From NCBI RefSeq assembly GCF_000686665.1, contig NZ_JMLH01000025.1:1-40897 (forward strand): a stretch of 40,897 bases of DNA. The letters are read 5' to 3'. The number at the start of each line of letters is the position of its first letter. The stretch's first letter is position 1. A program made the position numbers and the translations under genes. The notes beneath the pieces are model-generated. The model had not been told where the DNA came from, ran no database searches, and saw only the letters and a program-made list of their open reading frames with translations. The stretch comes from Thomasclavelia saccharogumia DSM 17460 (GTDB taxonomy: Bacteria > Bacillota_I > Bacilli_A > Erysipelotrichales > Coprobacillaceae). Shown here piece by piece: positions 17,033-26,320 of the stretch.

Positions 17033-18709
17033 TTACCTCTCTATCATATAAACTATTGCCTGGTATGGTTCTAGCATAATTGTTTTATCGTCTTTTGTCA
17101 AAATATTATCGTAATTTGAAATAATTAATTTTCTATTTTGGCAATTTTTTGGTAATGTATAATTCACTCTTTGTGATGAAAATGAACAAATACAAAGTAA
17201 TATCTGATCTTTATATTTTCTTTGATAAGCAAAAATGTCTGAATCGTTTTCATCAATTAATTCAAATGTTCCCTCTACAACAATGGGATTTTCTTTTCTA
17301 ATTTGAATAAGTTTTTGATAATAATAAAATACCGAATTTTTATCTTTCAACTCATTTTCTAAATTAATTTCTTTATTATCAGGTGAGTGATCGATCCATG
17401 GCTTACCTTTTGAAAAACCAGCATCATCCTGACCATTCCATGGAAATGGTGTACGAGCATTATCTCTTGATCGTAAATAAGCACATTTTTTTATATATTC
17501 TTCATCTTCACCATTTTCGCGCATCTTTTCACATACAAAAATTGTTTCTATATCTTTGTATTGTTTCAATGATTTAAAAGGAACATTTTTCATTCCTAGT
17601 TCTTCACCTTGAAAAATATAAGGCGTTCCTTTCATCATATGCAAAAGAGTTCCTAACATTTTAGCCGATTCCACACGATACTTTTCATCATCACCAAATC
17701 TAGAAACCGCCCGAGGCTGATCATGATTATTCCAATAAAGAGAATTCCAGCCTTCATCTAGTTCTTTAGCCCATAAAGTTAAACTTTTCTTTAAATCACT
17801 TAATTTAAATTTGATATCTGAAAACTTACCATATTTTCCATAATCCAAATGCATGTGATCAAATTGAAAGACCATATTCAATTCTTTATTATTAGGATCA
17901 GTATACAACTTTGCCTGTTCTACTGTGGTATTAGCCGTTTCACCAACTGTCATTACATCATAATGAGAAAGTACTTCTCTATTCATTTCTTGTAAAAACT
18001 CATGAACTCTTGGCCCATTTGAAGCCCCTTTATAATATGATTTAGAATAATCATATTCACCATCTGCAGCATCTGGAAAATCTTGCTTTTTACTAATCAA
18101 TGAAATAACATCCATTCTAAAGCCGTCTATTCCTTTATCTAACCAAAAACGCATTTCATTATAAACTGCTTTTCTTACTTCCGGATTTTCCCAATTTAAA
18201 TCAGGCTGTTCTGGGGCAAAGCAATGTAAATAATACTGATTTCTCTCTGGTACATAACTCCATGCTGAACCCCCAAACGTAGCACCCCAGTTATTAGGTA
18301 AACTGCCATCTTCTTTAGCATCTTTCCAAATATAAAAGTCAGCATATTTATTATCCTTCGAAAGCTTTGATTCTTTAAACCATTGATGCTGATCACTTGT
18401 ATGATTGACAACTAGATCCATGATTATTTTAATATTCATTTGATGAGCTTTTTCTAATAATTCCTCGAAATCTGCCATTGTTCCATAAATTGGATTAATT
18501 TCTCGATAATTTTCAATATCATATCCATTATCAACCAATGGTGATTTATAAATCGGATTCAACCAAACAACATCAATACCTAATTTTGATAAATATGGTA
18601 ATTTCTCGATGATTCCTCTCAAATCACCGATACCATCATCATTAGAATCTTTAAAACTTTGCGGGTATATTTGATAAACAACGCTGCTTTTCCACCAATC
18701 TTTACTCAT
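17033..18709 (-). CDS. GH13 alpha-glucosidase (oligo-1,6-glucosidase / MalL-like)
   Basis: 558 residues from ATG 18709; this start overlaps the IIA end by ATGAGTAA (8 bases), as at the IIC/IID junction. An ATG at 18718 is possible too, closer to GGAGG. GH13 regions: MDLVVNHTSDQHQWF (I), GIDGFRMDVISL with nucleophile Asp (II), MTVGETANTT with acid/base Glu (III), NNHDQPRAVSRFGD (IV). Val/Ile after the nucleophile (DVIS) is typical of oligo-1,6-glucosidases, suggesting alpha-1,6 or broad alpha-glucoside hydrolysis. No signal peptide: cytosolic. Encoded with the PTS, it probably cleaves an alpha-glucoside taken up, perhaps in phosphorylated form; that substrate is inference. Confidence 0.9.
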   Translation of the reverse strand: MSKDWWKSSVVYQIYPQSFKDSNDDGIGDLRGIIEKLPYLSKLGIDVVWLNPIYKSPLVDNGYDIENYREINPIYGTMADFEELLEKAHQMNIKIIMDLVVNHTSDQHQWFKESKLSKDNKYADFYIWKDAKEDGSLPNNWGATFGGSAWSYVPERNQYYLHCFAPEQPDLNWENPEVRKAVYNEMRFWLDKGIDGFRMDVISLISKKQDFPDAADGEYDYSKSYYKGASNGPRVHEFLQEMNREVLSHYDVMTVGETANTTVEQAKLYTDPNNKELNMVFQFDHMHLDYGKYGKFSDIKFKLSDLKKSLTLWAKELDEGWNSLYWNNHDQPRAVSRFGDDEKYRVESAKMLGTLLHMMKGTPYIFQGEELGMKNVPFKSLKQYKDIETIFVCEKMRENGEDEEYIKKCAYLRSRDNARTPFPWNGQDDAGFSKGKPWIDHSPDNKEINLENELKDKNSVFYYYQKLIQIRKENPIVVEGTFELIDENDSDIFAYQRKYKDQILLCICSFSSQRVNYTLPKNCQNRKLIISNYDNILTKDDKTIMLEPYQAIVYMIER

Positions 18710-19124
18710 CTTCGTCATCTGCCTCCAAATTTCTTACAATATCATTTACAAAAACCGTTTGCTGTTTGGCATCTTCGATTGCACTACGAATAACTGTTTC
18801 ATCAACTTTATCATAGTTAGATAAAGATAGCACGACACTTAAAACAATAGGCAAACTCATTCCCGTAATAATATAAACATTAGGATATTGCAAATATTTT
18901 ATTGCTTCTTGATTAACACTGCCACCTAACATATCAGTAAAAATAATATATTCATCATTTTTATCGATTACGCCGATTGCATTTTTTAATTGCTGCTCTA
19001 CTGGTACATTATCCATATATGCACAAACGGCTTCTATATGATCTAAGCTTGAAACTATATATTGAAGGGTATCTTTTAATCCCTCAGCCATTAAATGATG
19101 GCTCGCTAAAATAATTTTTCTCAT
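18702..19124 (-). CDS. PTS mannose-family EIIA component
   Basis: 140 residues from ATG 19124, about 8 bases after GGAG; the longer frame to 19169 begins inside the IID gene. Begins MRKIILASHHLMAEGLKDTL, with the phosphoryl-accepting His in ASHH, and continues EYIIFTDMLGGSVNQEA, a hallmark of ManX-type IIA. It receives phosphate from HPr and passes it to IIB in the cytosol. The acidic tail ends DDEDE. Fourth gene of IIB-IIC-IID-IIA. Confidence 0.93.
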   Translation of the reverse strand: MRKIILASHHLMAEGLKDTLQYIVSSLDHIEAVCAYMDNVPVEQQLKNAIGVIDKNDEYIIFTDMLGGSVNQEAIKYLQYPNVYIITGMSLPIVLSVVLSLSNYDKVDETVIRSAIEDAKQQTVFVNDIVRNLEADDEDE

Positions 19125-19138
19125 ATCCATATCTCCAA

Positions 19139-19939
19139 CTAAACTGATAAAATTCCAAAAAATGAACAAATTAAAGCTATTATAATGATTAAGAAAATAA
19201 CCTGGATTACCGATAATTTTTTAGAAGCTAATAATTTATAAACTAAAAATGTTAATCCTACTGGTAATAACGCTGGCATTATTTGATCTAAGATGCCTGA
19301 TTGAATAGCTAGTTCTACTTCTCCTGATTGATAAACAAGACCTACTGTAACTTTAACAACCGATGGAATTAAGGCCCCGATAACTGTTAATCCCATGATT
19401 GATGCTGCTTCTGTAAAAACTGATAATTTATCACCTAATTTAGTAATCAGCTTTAATCCTGAATCATAACCTAAATGAAATAATTTAATTCTAAAAACAA
19501 AGAATACCAAATTCAATAATAACCAAATAACAGCACCGGTCGGATTACCTTCTAAGCCCATATAAGCTGCAATTGAGCCCATGATTGTTGGATATAATAC
19601 CCAGATAAGAGTATCACCAATACCTGCTAGCGGTCCCATCATTCCTGTTTTAAAATTTTGTACTGTATCGATTGCTTTTATCCCATCTTTTTCTTCCATC
19701 GCTACACTGGCACCTAATAAAATATTTCCCATCCAGGTCGTTGTATTAAAATATTTATAATGATTATTTAATGAAGCAATATATTCTTCATCATTTTGAT
19801 AAATTTTTCTAAGTACCTTCTCTAAACCAAATACAACAGCTGGTCCCTGCTGATTTTCATAATTAAATACGTTACATGCCATAAACATATAACGAATAGC
19901 TGCTTTAGTTAAATCTTTCTTTTCTACTTTATTACTCAT
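19139..19939 (-). CDS. PTS mannose-family EIID component
   Basis: 266 residues from ATG 19939 (MSNKVEKKDLTKAAIRYMF); it overlaps the IIC end by 8 bases. The in-frame extension to 19975 lies in IIC. Family hallmarks: FNYENQQGPAVVFGLEKVL, MEEKDGIKAIDTVQNFKTG and GPLAGIGDTLIWVLY. Membrane protein, with hydrophobic spans in the C-terminal half; together with IIC it forms the sugar channel. Length is normal for ManZ. Confidence 0.94.
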   Translation of the reverse strand: MSNKVEKKDLTKAAIRYMFMACNVFNYENQQGPAVVFGLEKVLRKIYQNDEEYIASLNNHYKYFNTTTWMGNILLGASVAMEEKDGIKAIDTVQNFKTGMMGPLAGIGDTLIWVLYPTIMGSIAAYMGLEGNPTGAVIWLLLNLVFFVFRIKLFHLGYDSGLKLITKLGDKLSVFTEAASIMGLTVIGALIPSVVKVTVGLVYQSGEVELAIQSGILDQIMPALLPVGLTFLVYKLLASKKLSVIQVIFLIIIIALICSFFGILSV

Positions 19940-20723
19940 CCCAATCATCTCCTTCTTCAAATGTAACATTTTCATTTGTTGATAACTTTTTACTTTCAGT
20001 TGTGAAAAAGTAATATGCTAATGCTAAACCAATAATTGAAACCCCAAACATTGGAACATTTAAATATGCAGAAAAGACAAATCCAATCATAAGCATTGAT
20101 AAATACTTTTTAGCTGGCATTACTTGTAATAATAACGCAATCCCAACAACAGGTAACATATTACCAGCAATTGATAAGCCATTTGTAAACCATTCTGGTA
20201 CTGCTGTTAAAATTGTATTGACGATCGTATCACCAAACAATACACATAACGTCGTTGGAATACCTGTAGATAATGCAAAAATAGCAGGTCCTATCCATAA
20301 AATATGATTCATTTTCTTAAATTTCATTTCATTACATGCTCTTTGTGCTGCATGAGTTACATATGTATTCAATAATTTAGCAAATACGTCTAACTGAATT
20401 CCCAGCATTCCAACCGGCACCCCTACTGCCAAAGCTACTGCCTTTGCTTGTTCAATATCATTTGTTGTTTTACAAGCAACATATACGCCCACTAAAGAAG
20501 CAAGTCCCCAGTTAGGAACTGATGAACCGCCAATATTGGCAACACCTAAATTCATTAATTGAAATGTTCCCCCGATAACCATAGCTGTTTGCATATCCTG
20601 CATAATTAATCCTGCAAAAAAAGCTACCATGATTGGAAACCATGTCGTTATAACTAAACCTTGTTGATCAATAACCATCCACATCGATAATAGGATGATC
20701 AAAATACCCTGTATTATTTCCAT
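19932..20723 (-). CDS. PTS mannose-family EIIC component
   Basis: 263 residues; multispan membrane permease of the ManY type with FFAGLIMQDMQTAMVIGGTFQLMNLG and GGSSVPNW, known family signatures (cut here: MQDMQTAMVIGGTFQLM). It binds and moves the sugar with IID. Ends EEGDDWDE and overlaps IID. The gene starts 17 bases after IIB. Substrate cannot be read from the sequence; the neighbouring GH13 enzyme suggests an alpha-glucoside. Confidence 0.94.
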   Translation of the reverse strand: MEIIQGILIILLSMWMVIDQQGLVITTWFPIMVAFFAGLIMQDMQTAMVIGGTFQLMNLGVANIGGSSVPNWGLASLVGVYVACKTTNDIEQAKAVALAVGVPVGMLGIQLDVFAKLLNTYVTHAAQRACNEMKFKKMNHILWIGPAIFALSTGIPTTLCVLFGDTIVNTILTAVPEWFTNGLSIAGNMLPVVGIALLLQVMPAKKYLSMLMIGFVFSAYLNVPMFGVSIIGLALAYYFFTTESKKLSTNENVTFEEGDDWDE

Positions 20724-20740
20724 ATTTTTATCCTGCTTTC

Positions 20741-21217
20741 TTATTTAATGTATGTTTCTAATGTCTCTTCAGTTTCACTTGGCACATAGTGAAATGTAAC
20801 TGGAATATTCATTGATGCTAATTTCTTAAAATCATTAACTTCTGTTTCATCAACAGATACCATTTTTTTTACTGTCCTTTTTCCTTCACCATCAAACATG
20901 ATTCCAATATTAACTTTAGGAATAACAACCCCATTTTCTGCTAATTTAACTAATGTTGAAGGTTCCCGTACGATCATAAAGACATTATGATTATCATACT
21001 TTCCAGCCTTAAAGTTTTTGATTGCGGTCTCTGTATCGATAATTGACATTCCTGTTCCTGCTGGTTTGGACATTCTCATTGCAGCTTTTTGAATGTCATC
21101 TTTACTCACCTCATCATCAACAACCATTAATCTTTTTGCTTTTGTAGCTCCTGCCCATTGGGTAACTACGATTCCGTGAATTAATCTTTGATCTACTCTT
21201 GCTAATACTAAACTCAT
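20741..21217 (-). CDS. PTS mannose-family EIIB component
   Basis: 158 residues; strong AAGGAGG site. ARVDQRLIHGIVVTQW holds the His (~15) that accepts phosphate from IIA and passes it to the sugar. Cytosolic. First gene of the operon IIB-IIC-IID-IIA-GH13-rpiR, downstream of a promoter with an overlapping cre-like site. Confidence 0.94.
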   Translation of the reverse strand: MSLVLARVDQRLIHGIVVTQWAGATKAKRLMVVDDEVSKDDIQKAAMRMSKPAGTGMSIIDTETAIKNFKAGKYDNHNVFMIVREPSTLVKLAENGVVIPKVNIGIMFDGEGKRTVKKMVSVDETEVNDFKKLASMNIPVTFHYVPSETEETLETYIK

Positions 21218-21252
21218 TTTTTATATCCTCCTTGTCCTTTGACGTAACTTAG

Positions 21253-21281
21253 TTTATCTATTTTTGTAAACACTTTCAATG
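21253..21281 (-). promoter_or_regulatory. PTS operon promoter with cre-like (CcpA) site
   Basis: On the minus strand, -35 TTGAAA, 17 bases, then TAAACT as -10. TGAAAGTGTTTACA (21278-21265) differs from the cre consensus TGWAANCGNTNWCA only at the centre (TG for CG) and overlaps the -35, so CcpA binding would block the promoter. Repression by glucose is inference. Confidence 0.55.
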
Positions 21282-21296
21282 GGTTGGGACGTTTAT

Positions 21297-21308
21297 GGAA
21301 CTGGTTCC
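21297..21308. promoter_or_regulatory. Dyad upstream of PTS promoter, candidate RpiR operator
   Basis: GGAAC-TG-GTTCC, two 5-base half sites directly upstream of the PTS promoter. The RpiR gene of the same operon is the natural candidate binder, but no consensus supports this. Confidence 0.35.
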
Positions 21309-21350
21309 GAAAAAATGAAAATAGTGTCATAAATACGGAAATTTTCTCAA

Positions 21351-21377
21351 AAAAATAAGCATATATATAATATGCTT
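21351..21377 (-). terminator. Terminator after SRAP gene
   Basis: On the minus strand AAGCATAT / ATATGCTT (21377-21357) followed by ATTTTTTTG. It overlaps the stop codon of the SRAP gene and separates it from the PTS promoter. Confidence 0.8.
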
Positions 21378-21948
21378 AAAATAAACTAGTCTGTAATGAT
21401 CCAGATATTATTTTTAGTGGTAAAGGTTTTACTTTTAATAAATATTTATAATCATTACTCTTGAGCCAGATATTTTTTTGTTGATAATTAAAGATCAAGG
21501 GCATTCGCTGATGAATTCCTTCCATACTTTCATTAGCATCTGTAGTAATGATTGCGACTTCTTTTTGACCATTAACAATGCGATATAGTCCTGCCATCAT
21601 CATTAACTGGCCATTTTCATTTTCAAAAGTAAATTTATGTTTGTGAATATCCCACTCATAAAAACCATTAGCAGGAATGATACAGCGATGATTGATAATA
21701 TCTTTTTTAAATAAAGATTTTTCTTGGATCGTTTCTTGACGGGCATTGATAACCAGCTTATTATCAAATATCTTGTATCCCCATCTTGCTTTAGATCCAA
21801 TTAATTTATCGTTGTTATTTTCAATTATAAAAATATTATCGCTAGGATAGTAATCTATCTTATCTTTTAATGCCAGTTCGAAAGGATAATCAATTTTATC
21901 CTCTAGTTCCATTAATGCTTTTAATTCTAAAAAATATCTACTGCACAT
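21376..21948 (-). CDS. SRAP-family abasic-site DNA-protein crosslinker (YedK/HMCES)
   Basis: 190 residues from ATG 21948. This start is required by function: Cys2 of MCSRYF becomes the N-terminal residue that bonds covalently to abasic sites in single-stranded DNA. A GTG at 21960 is also in frame. Other active-site residues: Asn and Glu in IPANGFYEWD (~105-113) and His in GIHQRMPLIF. Known role: shields abasic sites during replication. It lies 26 bases after the Tag glycosylase gene, whose product makes abasic sites, a meaningful pairing. Probably one transcript with it. Confidence 0.92.
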   Translation of the reverse strand: MCSRYFLELKALMELEDKIDYPFELALKDKIDYYPSDNIFIIENNNDKLIGSKARWGYKIFDNKLVINARQETIQEKSLFKKDIINHRCIIPANGFYEWDIHKHKFTFENENGQLMMMAGLYRIVNGQKEVAIITTDANESMEGIHQRMPLIFNYQQKNIWLKSNDYKYLLKVKPLPLKIISGSLQTSLF

Positions 21949-21974
21949 CGCAATTAACACTTCCTTTAAAATAT

Positions 21975-22526
21975 CTATTTATTGTAACAAAAACAATTTA
22001 ATTCATGATCATTAACAATTCCTACCGCCTGCAAATATGAATAGATCGTTATCGATCCTACAAAACTCATACCTCTTTTTTTCAAATCATTAGAGATCTC
22101 ATCCGATAATTTTGATGTAGTTTTGAAATTATCGTCAATATTTTTGATGATTTGATTATTACTAAAACCCCAAATATATTTAGAAAAACTACCAAATTCA
22201 TTTTGAATATCCATAAAAATTTTAGCATTTTTAATTGCTGCAGCAATTTTTCTTTTACTCCTAATTATTTTTTCATTATTTAATAACTCAGTTACCTTTG
22301 TTTCATCATATCGAGCAATCTTTTTTACATCAAATTGATCGAATGCCTCTTTAAACGCTTCACGTTTTTTTAAGATCGTTATCCAAGATAAACCAGCTTG
22401 GAAAGTCTCCAATAAAAACATTTCATATAATTTTTCATCATCATAAACAGGTCTTCCCCATTCATGATCATGATAATCTTTATATATCTCTGATTTTTCA
22501 TCTACCCAAGTACATCTTTTAACCAT
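21975..22526 (-). CDS. tag: DNA-3-methyladenine glycosylase I
   Basis: 183 residues. Removes 3-methyladenine from alkylated DNA, leaving an abasic site. Family signatures: KRCTWVD at the N-terminus (zinc Cys), YHDHEWGRPVYDD, LLETFQAGLSWITILKKRE (cut: FQAGLSWITILKKRE), and the C-terminal His-Cys zinc ligands in NDHELNCFCYN. Normal length. Placed upstream of the SRAP gene. The gene upstream of it is a broken membrane protein; no promoter is evident between them. Confidence 0.95.
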   Translation of the reverse strand: MVKRCTWVDEKSEIYKDYHDHEWGRPVYDDEKLYEMFLLETFQAGLSWITILKKREAFKEAFDQFDVKKIARYDETKVTELLNNEKIIRSKRKIAAAIKNAKIFMDIQNEFGSFSKYIWGFSNNQIIKNIDDNFKTTSKLSDEISNDLKKRGMSFVGSITIYSYLQAVGIVNDHELNCFCYNK

Positions 22527-22547
22527 TTTACTTTCTCCTCGTTTATA

Positions 22548-23723
22548 TTATTCATTAGATATTTCTAATTTATCATCAAGTATCGTAACCCAAAAAGCAT
22601 CACTATCATCAAAATCATTATTTTTAAATGGATATGAAGGAATGATCTTACTATTCATCGAAACATATATATTATGTAACACATTATTTTCTTCTGATGC
22701 ATCGTATTCAACTAAAATAAAACATTTCTTAGAATTATTACGTCCAAAATATGTTTCATAAACGGTAATAGCTTCAGTTTTAAAAAAATCTGTTTCTTTC
22801 TTTTGCGATGAAGTAGTTTGGTATATTTTATCATTTTCAGGATCTTGATACGCGATTTTATAACTGTACATCCCATTAATATTAGCTAAACCTATATTTA
22901 ACTGCTGGCAATAAATTTCATCTTTTAAATCATCGATTACTAGATAATTATAATACTTATTATCATCTTTAAATAAATATGCTTGAACATTCGCTACTTT
23001 ATTACCTTTTTTATCATATCAAACAGCTTCTTGATAATCTAATGCTGTATCAGGATCAAATCTTAGCCACTCTTTATTAGTTTCATAATGATAATAAGTT
23101 GTAACACTTATAAATGTCATGACTAAACATAAGGCTATTGTAACTACAGAATATCCTAAACCTAATTTAACTGAAGTTATTCTAACCTCAGAAACACTGA
23201 TATTATTATTTTCAATAATCGTTTTCTTCACTTTTTCAAAATGATAGATCATGAAAATAAAACAGCCCATAATTATCACTACTAACAACCAGGATGCTTT
23301 TATCCCTAGTAAATAAGCTAAAAATGCTATCAATAAACTAATTAAATAATATATCAAGATCCTTTTTATATGATGTTTATCTTCTAAAAAATCATAAAAC
23401 CCCCTAATCATAAATAATATTCTACTTATACCAATAAATATCAAAATATATTTAAGAGCAAACACTTGATATGGCGTTGCCTTTAAAACTAAATCAAGCA
23501 TATTAACAATTATAAAAACCAAAGCAAAATAATATGCAAATCTAAACGATCTATTAATATCTTTGATCATTCTGATCGCTAAATAAAAAAACAAGCCTGA
23601 TATCAATGATATAATACTAGAAATTATCTCAAATTTAATATCAATAAACGATAAAATAAATCCGGCTATAACCCATTTAAAAATCCAACTAATATCTTTA
23701 TCCCTTTTATTAACTGCTTCCAT
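22548..23723 (-). pseudogene. Multispan membrane protein gene with in-frame TGA
   Basis: One 391-codon frame broken by TGA at 23019-23021. Before it, 234 residues with about six to seven hydrophobic spans (start ATG with AGGGAGG) end LDYQEAV. After it the same frame continues YDKKGNKVANVQAYL and runs on to 22548, giving a polar C-terminal domain (about 157 residues) that looks conserved in composition. AV-W-YDKKGN would be natural, so a TGG to TGA change is likely. TGG is used for Trp throughout the window, so TGA recoding is unlikely. The first 234 residues may still be made. I do not recognise the family. Confidence 0.75.
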
Positions 23724-23801
23724 AATTTTCCCTCCCTAACTTACTAACTATATCTTATCATTTAAATATACATCGATACAACATTTAAAGATGCGCAAAT
23801 C

Positions 23802-23828
23802 AAAAAATCATATTCGCTTGAATATGAT
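23802..23828 (-). terminator. Terminator of ABC-F gene
   Basis: ATCATATTC (23807-23815) with GAATATGAT (23820-23828), T-run on the minus side. Lies 6 bases past the stop codon. Confidence 0.82.
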
Positions 23829-23833
23829 CTTTT

Positions 23834-25387
23834 CTAAATTATTTTTGTCGAACATTCTTCTAAATTAATCACTTCATCAACAATCGGTAAATAAAACTCT
23901 GGTTCATGACTAACTAGAATAACCGCCCCTTTAAAAGCTTTAATAGCACTTTGTAATGCTTCTTTAGCATCAACATCTAAATGATTAGTCGGTTCATCGA
24001 GCACCAAAACATTAGCCTCTCGATTCATGATCTTACAAAGACGAACTTTAGCATTCTCTCCACCAGACAATACTTTCATTAATGATTCAATATGTTCCCT
24101 CGTTAAAGCGCACTTAGCTAGCATCGATCTAATTTCACCATTATTACGATCTGGAAATTCTTCCCATAAATAATCTAATGCTGTCATCGAAACGATAGCC
24201 TCTTCCTGTTTAAAAAAACCAATTTCAACAAAAGGATCTTTTTCTACTGTGCCACTATAAGGCTCTTGCATCCCAACCAGTGTTTTTAATAATGTTGTTT
24301 TTCCTAAACCGTTGACACCTTTAACAGCAATCTTTTTATTTCTTTCAAAAACAAGATTTAGTGGCGTAGTTAAAGGACTATCATAGCCAATTACTAGATC
24401 TTTACATTCAAATAATACTTTGCCTGGAGTCCTCGCTTCCATAAATGAAAATAACGGTTTTATTTTTTCTTTTGGCTTTGAAATCAAATCCATTTTGTCC
24501 AATTTCTTTTGTCTTGAACTAGCCATATTTCGAGTAGCTACTCGCGCTTTATTTCTTGCGATAAAATCTTCAAGATCAGCTATTTCTTTTTGTTGTTTTT
24601 GATAACTTGCTGCTTGTTGTCTCTTTTTTAGTTCCGCCTGCTCTAAATAATAATCATAATCACCCTTATATCGTGTCAATACCCCATCTTCTAAATGATA
24701 AATAACATTTATGACCTGGTTTAAAAAACTAATATCATGACTAACTAAAATAAAAGCATTATCATAATTTCTTAAAAAATTAATTAACCAGTTAACATGC
24801 TGTTCATCTAGATAATTAGTTGGCTCATCAAGAATTAGAATCATTGGATTTTCTAATAATAGTTTTGTTAGTAAAACTTTTGAACGCTGTCCCCCGGATA
24901 AAGCATCAACTGGTTTATCTAAACCAATATCATTTAAACCTAAACCACCTGCAACCTCCTTGATCTTTACATCAATGGTATAAAAACCACCATGATCTAA
25001 AATTTCCTGAATCTCACCAACTTCTTCCATTAATTTATTCATCATTATATCATCACAATCTGCCATCTGTTCATACATTGCCAGCATTTCCTGCTCTAGA
25101 TCATAATAATATCTAAAAGCATCTTGTAATACTTGATAAATCGTTTGTCCTGGTTTTAAAACTGTATGCTGGTCCAAATAACCAGTTGTAATCCGTTTAC
25201 ACCACTCTACCTTTCCCGAATCGGGAATGATTTTACCAGTAATAATATTAAGAAATGTTGACTTACCTTCACCATTAGCCCCAACTAAGCCAATGTGTTC
25301 ACCATTTAACAACCTAAAACTGGCATTTTCTAATATTGTCCGTCCGCCAAAATCATGACTAACATTTTCTACATTTAATATGCTCAT
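23834..25387 (-). CDS. ABC-F family ATPase
   Basis: 517 residues with two ABC domains and no membrane span. Domain 1: Walker A GANGEGKST, signature LSGGQRSK, Walker B LILDEPTNYLD. Domain 2: Walker A GVNGLGKTT, signature LSGGENAK, Walker B LVLDEPTNHLD. Between them lies the charged helical linker (about 240-310: KKRQQAASYQKQQKEIADL). ABC-F proteins act on the ribosome: translation factors (Etta/Uup/YbiT group) or drug-protection proteins. The linker is short and basic, not the long loop of Lsa/Vga, which favours a translation factor, but I cannot assign the subgroup. Confidence 0.9.
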   Translation of the reverse strand: MSILNVENVSHDFGGRTILENASFRLLNGEHIGLVGANGEGKSTFLNIITGKIIPDSGKVEWCKRITTGYLDQHTVLKPGQTIYQVLQDAFRYYYDLEQEMLAMYEQMADCDDIMMNKLMEEVGEIQEILDHGGFYTIDVKIKEVAGGLGLNDIGLDKPVDALSGGQRSKVLLTKLLLENPMILILDEPTNYLDEQHVNWLINFLRNYDNAFILVSHDISFLNQVINVIYHLEDGVLTRYKGDYDYYLEQAELKKRQQAASYQKQQKEIADLEDFIARNKARVATRNMASSRQKKLDKMDLISKPKEKIKPLFSFMEARTPGKVLFECKDLVIGYDSPLTTPLNLVFERNKKIAVKGVNGLGKTTLLKTLVGMQEPYSGTVEKDPFVEIGFFKQEEAIVSMTALDYLWEEFPDRNNGEIRSMLAKCALTREHIESLMKVLSGGENAKVRLCKIMNREANVLVLDEPTNHLDVDAKEALQSAIKAFKGAVILVSHEPEFYLPIVDEVINLEECSTKII

Positions 25388-25409
25388 TTTTCTCTCCTGC
25401 TTACATTAT

Positions 25410-26240
25410 TTAATAACAATCCCAATTATATAATACTTTTGAAAAATCTTTATCTTTCAAATCAGCTTCTGTGATAAAAAAATTACAAATGCCACTATCG
25501 CCCCACATGATTTCTTTATCTGCAACACCAATACTGTCAATTTGCAATAACAAAATATATTGACTGTAACTAACCATACTTCGTGGATCTACTTGAGTAA
25601 AAGCTGGGTATCCAAATAATTTATGCCCGAATCCACTATTTTCATTAAACTCATCTTCTGACAATATTTCCTCTGGTAAATCGTAATATGATTCAATTAA
25701 ATTATTGGGATAAAAATGATTCCACTTATTAGTAAACAATTGATCAAATTTATAATCACCTTGACAAATTCCTTCTTTACTACTAACAAAATTTAATTTA
25801 AAAGTATCTTCTATCGGAAAATAACCTTCTTTATCAGGTGAATATTTTTCGATGATTTCTGTTTCTCTAACACGATAATCGATTTCTGGATAATAGATAA
25901 CACGACTCTCTTTTTGAGAAGTCATATCATCAAAATCCAAACCATATAAATCATTATCCAAAGCCCAAAACTGTAACATTCCTTTATGTAGATCATATTT
26001 ATTTTTTGGTAATTCCTCTAAATTTATTTGTCCAATCAGTTTTAATTGCTGATTATTATCACTGACTGGCACTAAATCTTTTTTTCCTAAATATGGCAGT
26101 CCACCAAACTTACTAGTAAAAATACTACAATCATCAATACTTAAATTTATCTTAATAACATCTTTAATTGTTTCCTGATTTAAACTAGTCATTACTTTTA
26201 AAACCATTTCTTTAGTAATTTTATTTTTTCTTTTAAACAT
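25410..26240 (-). CDS. YwqG-family protein (DUF1963)
   Basis: 276 residues. Contains SKFGGLPYLGKKD, LKLIGQINLEEL, LQFWALDNDLYGLD, GHKLFGYPAFTQVDPR and LLLQIDSIG...MWGDSGICNFFI, the conserved blocks of DUF1963/YwqG. Soluble; function is unknown in the family. 22 bases upstream of ABC-F, with no terminator between, so maybe co-transcribed. Length is standard. Confidence 0.88.
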   Translation of the reverse strand: MFKRKNKITKEMVLKVMTSLNQETIKDVIKINLSIDDCSIFTSKFGGLPYLGKKDLVPVSDNNQQLKLIGQINLEELPKNKYDLHKGMLQFWALDNDLYGLDFDDMTSQKESRVIYYPEIDYRVRETEIIEKYSPDKEGYFPIEDTFKLNFVSSKEGICQGDYKFDQLFTNKWNHFYPNNLIESYYDLPEEILSEDEFNENSGFGHKLFGYPAFTQVDPRSMVSYSQYILLLQIDSIGVADKEIMWGDSGICNFFITEADLKDKDFSKVLYNWDCY

Positions 26241-26320
26241 AAACTATCCCCTTTAAATTAATCATAAATCTTGTCACTTTTAATCTTAACATGAATCTTG
26301 CCCCATATCTAAGTACTTTA

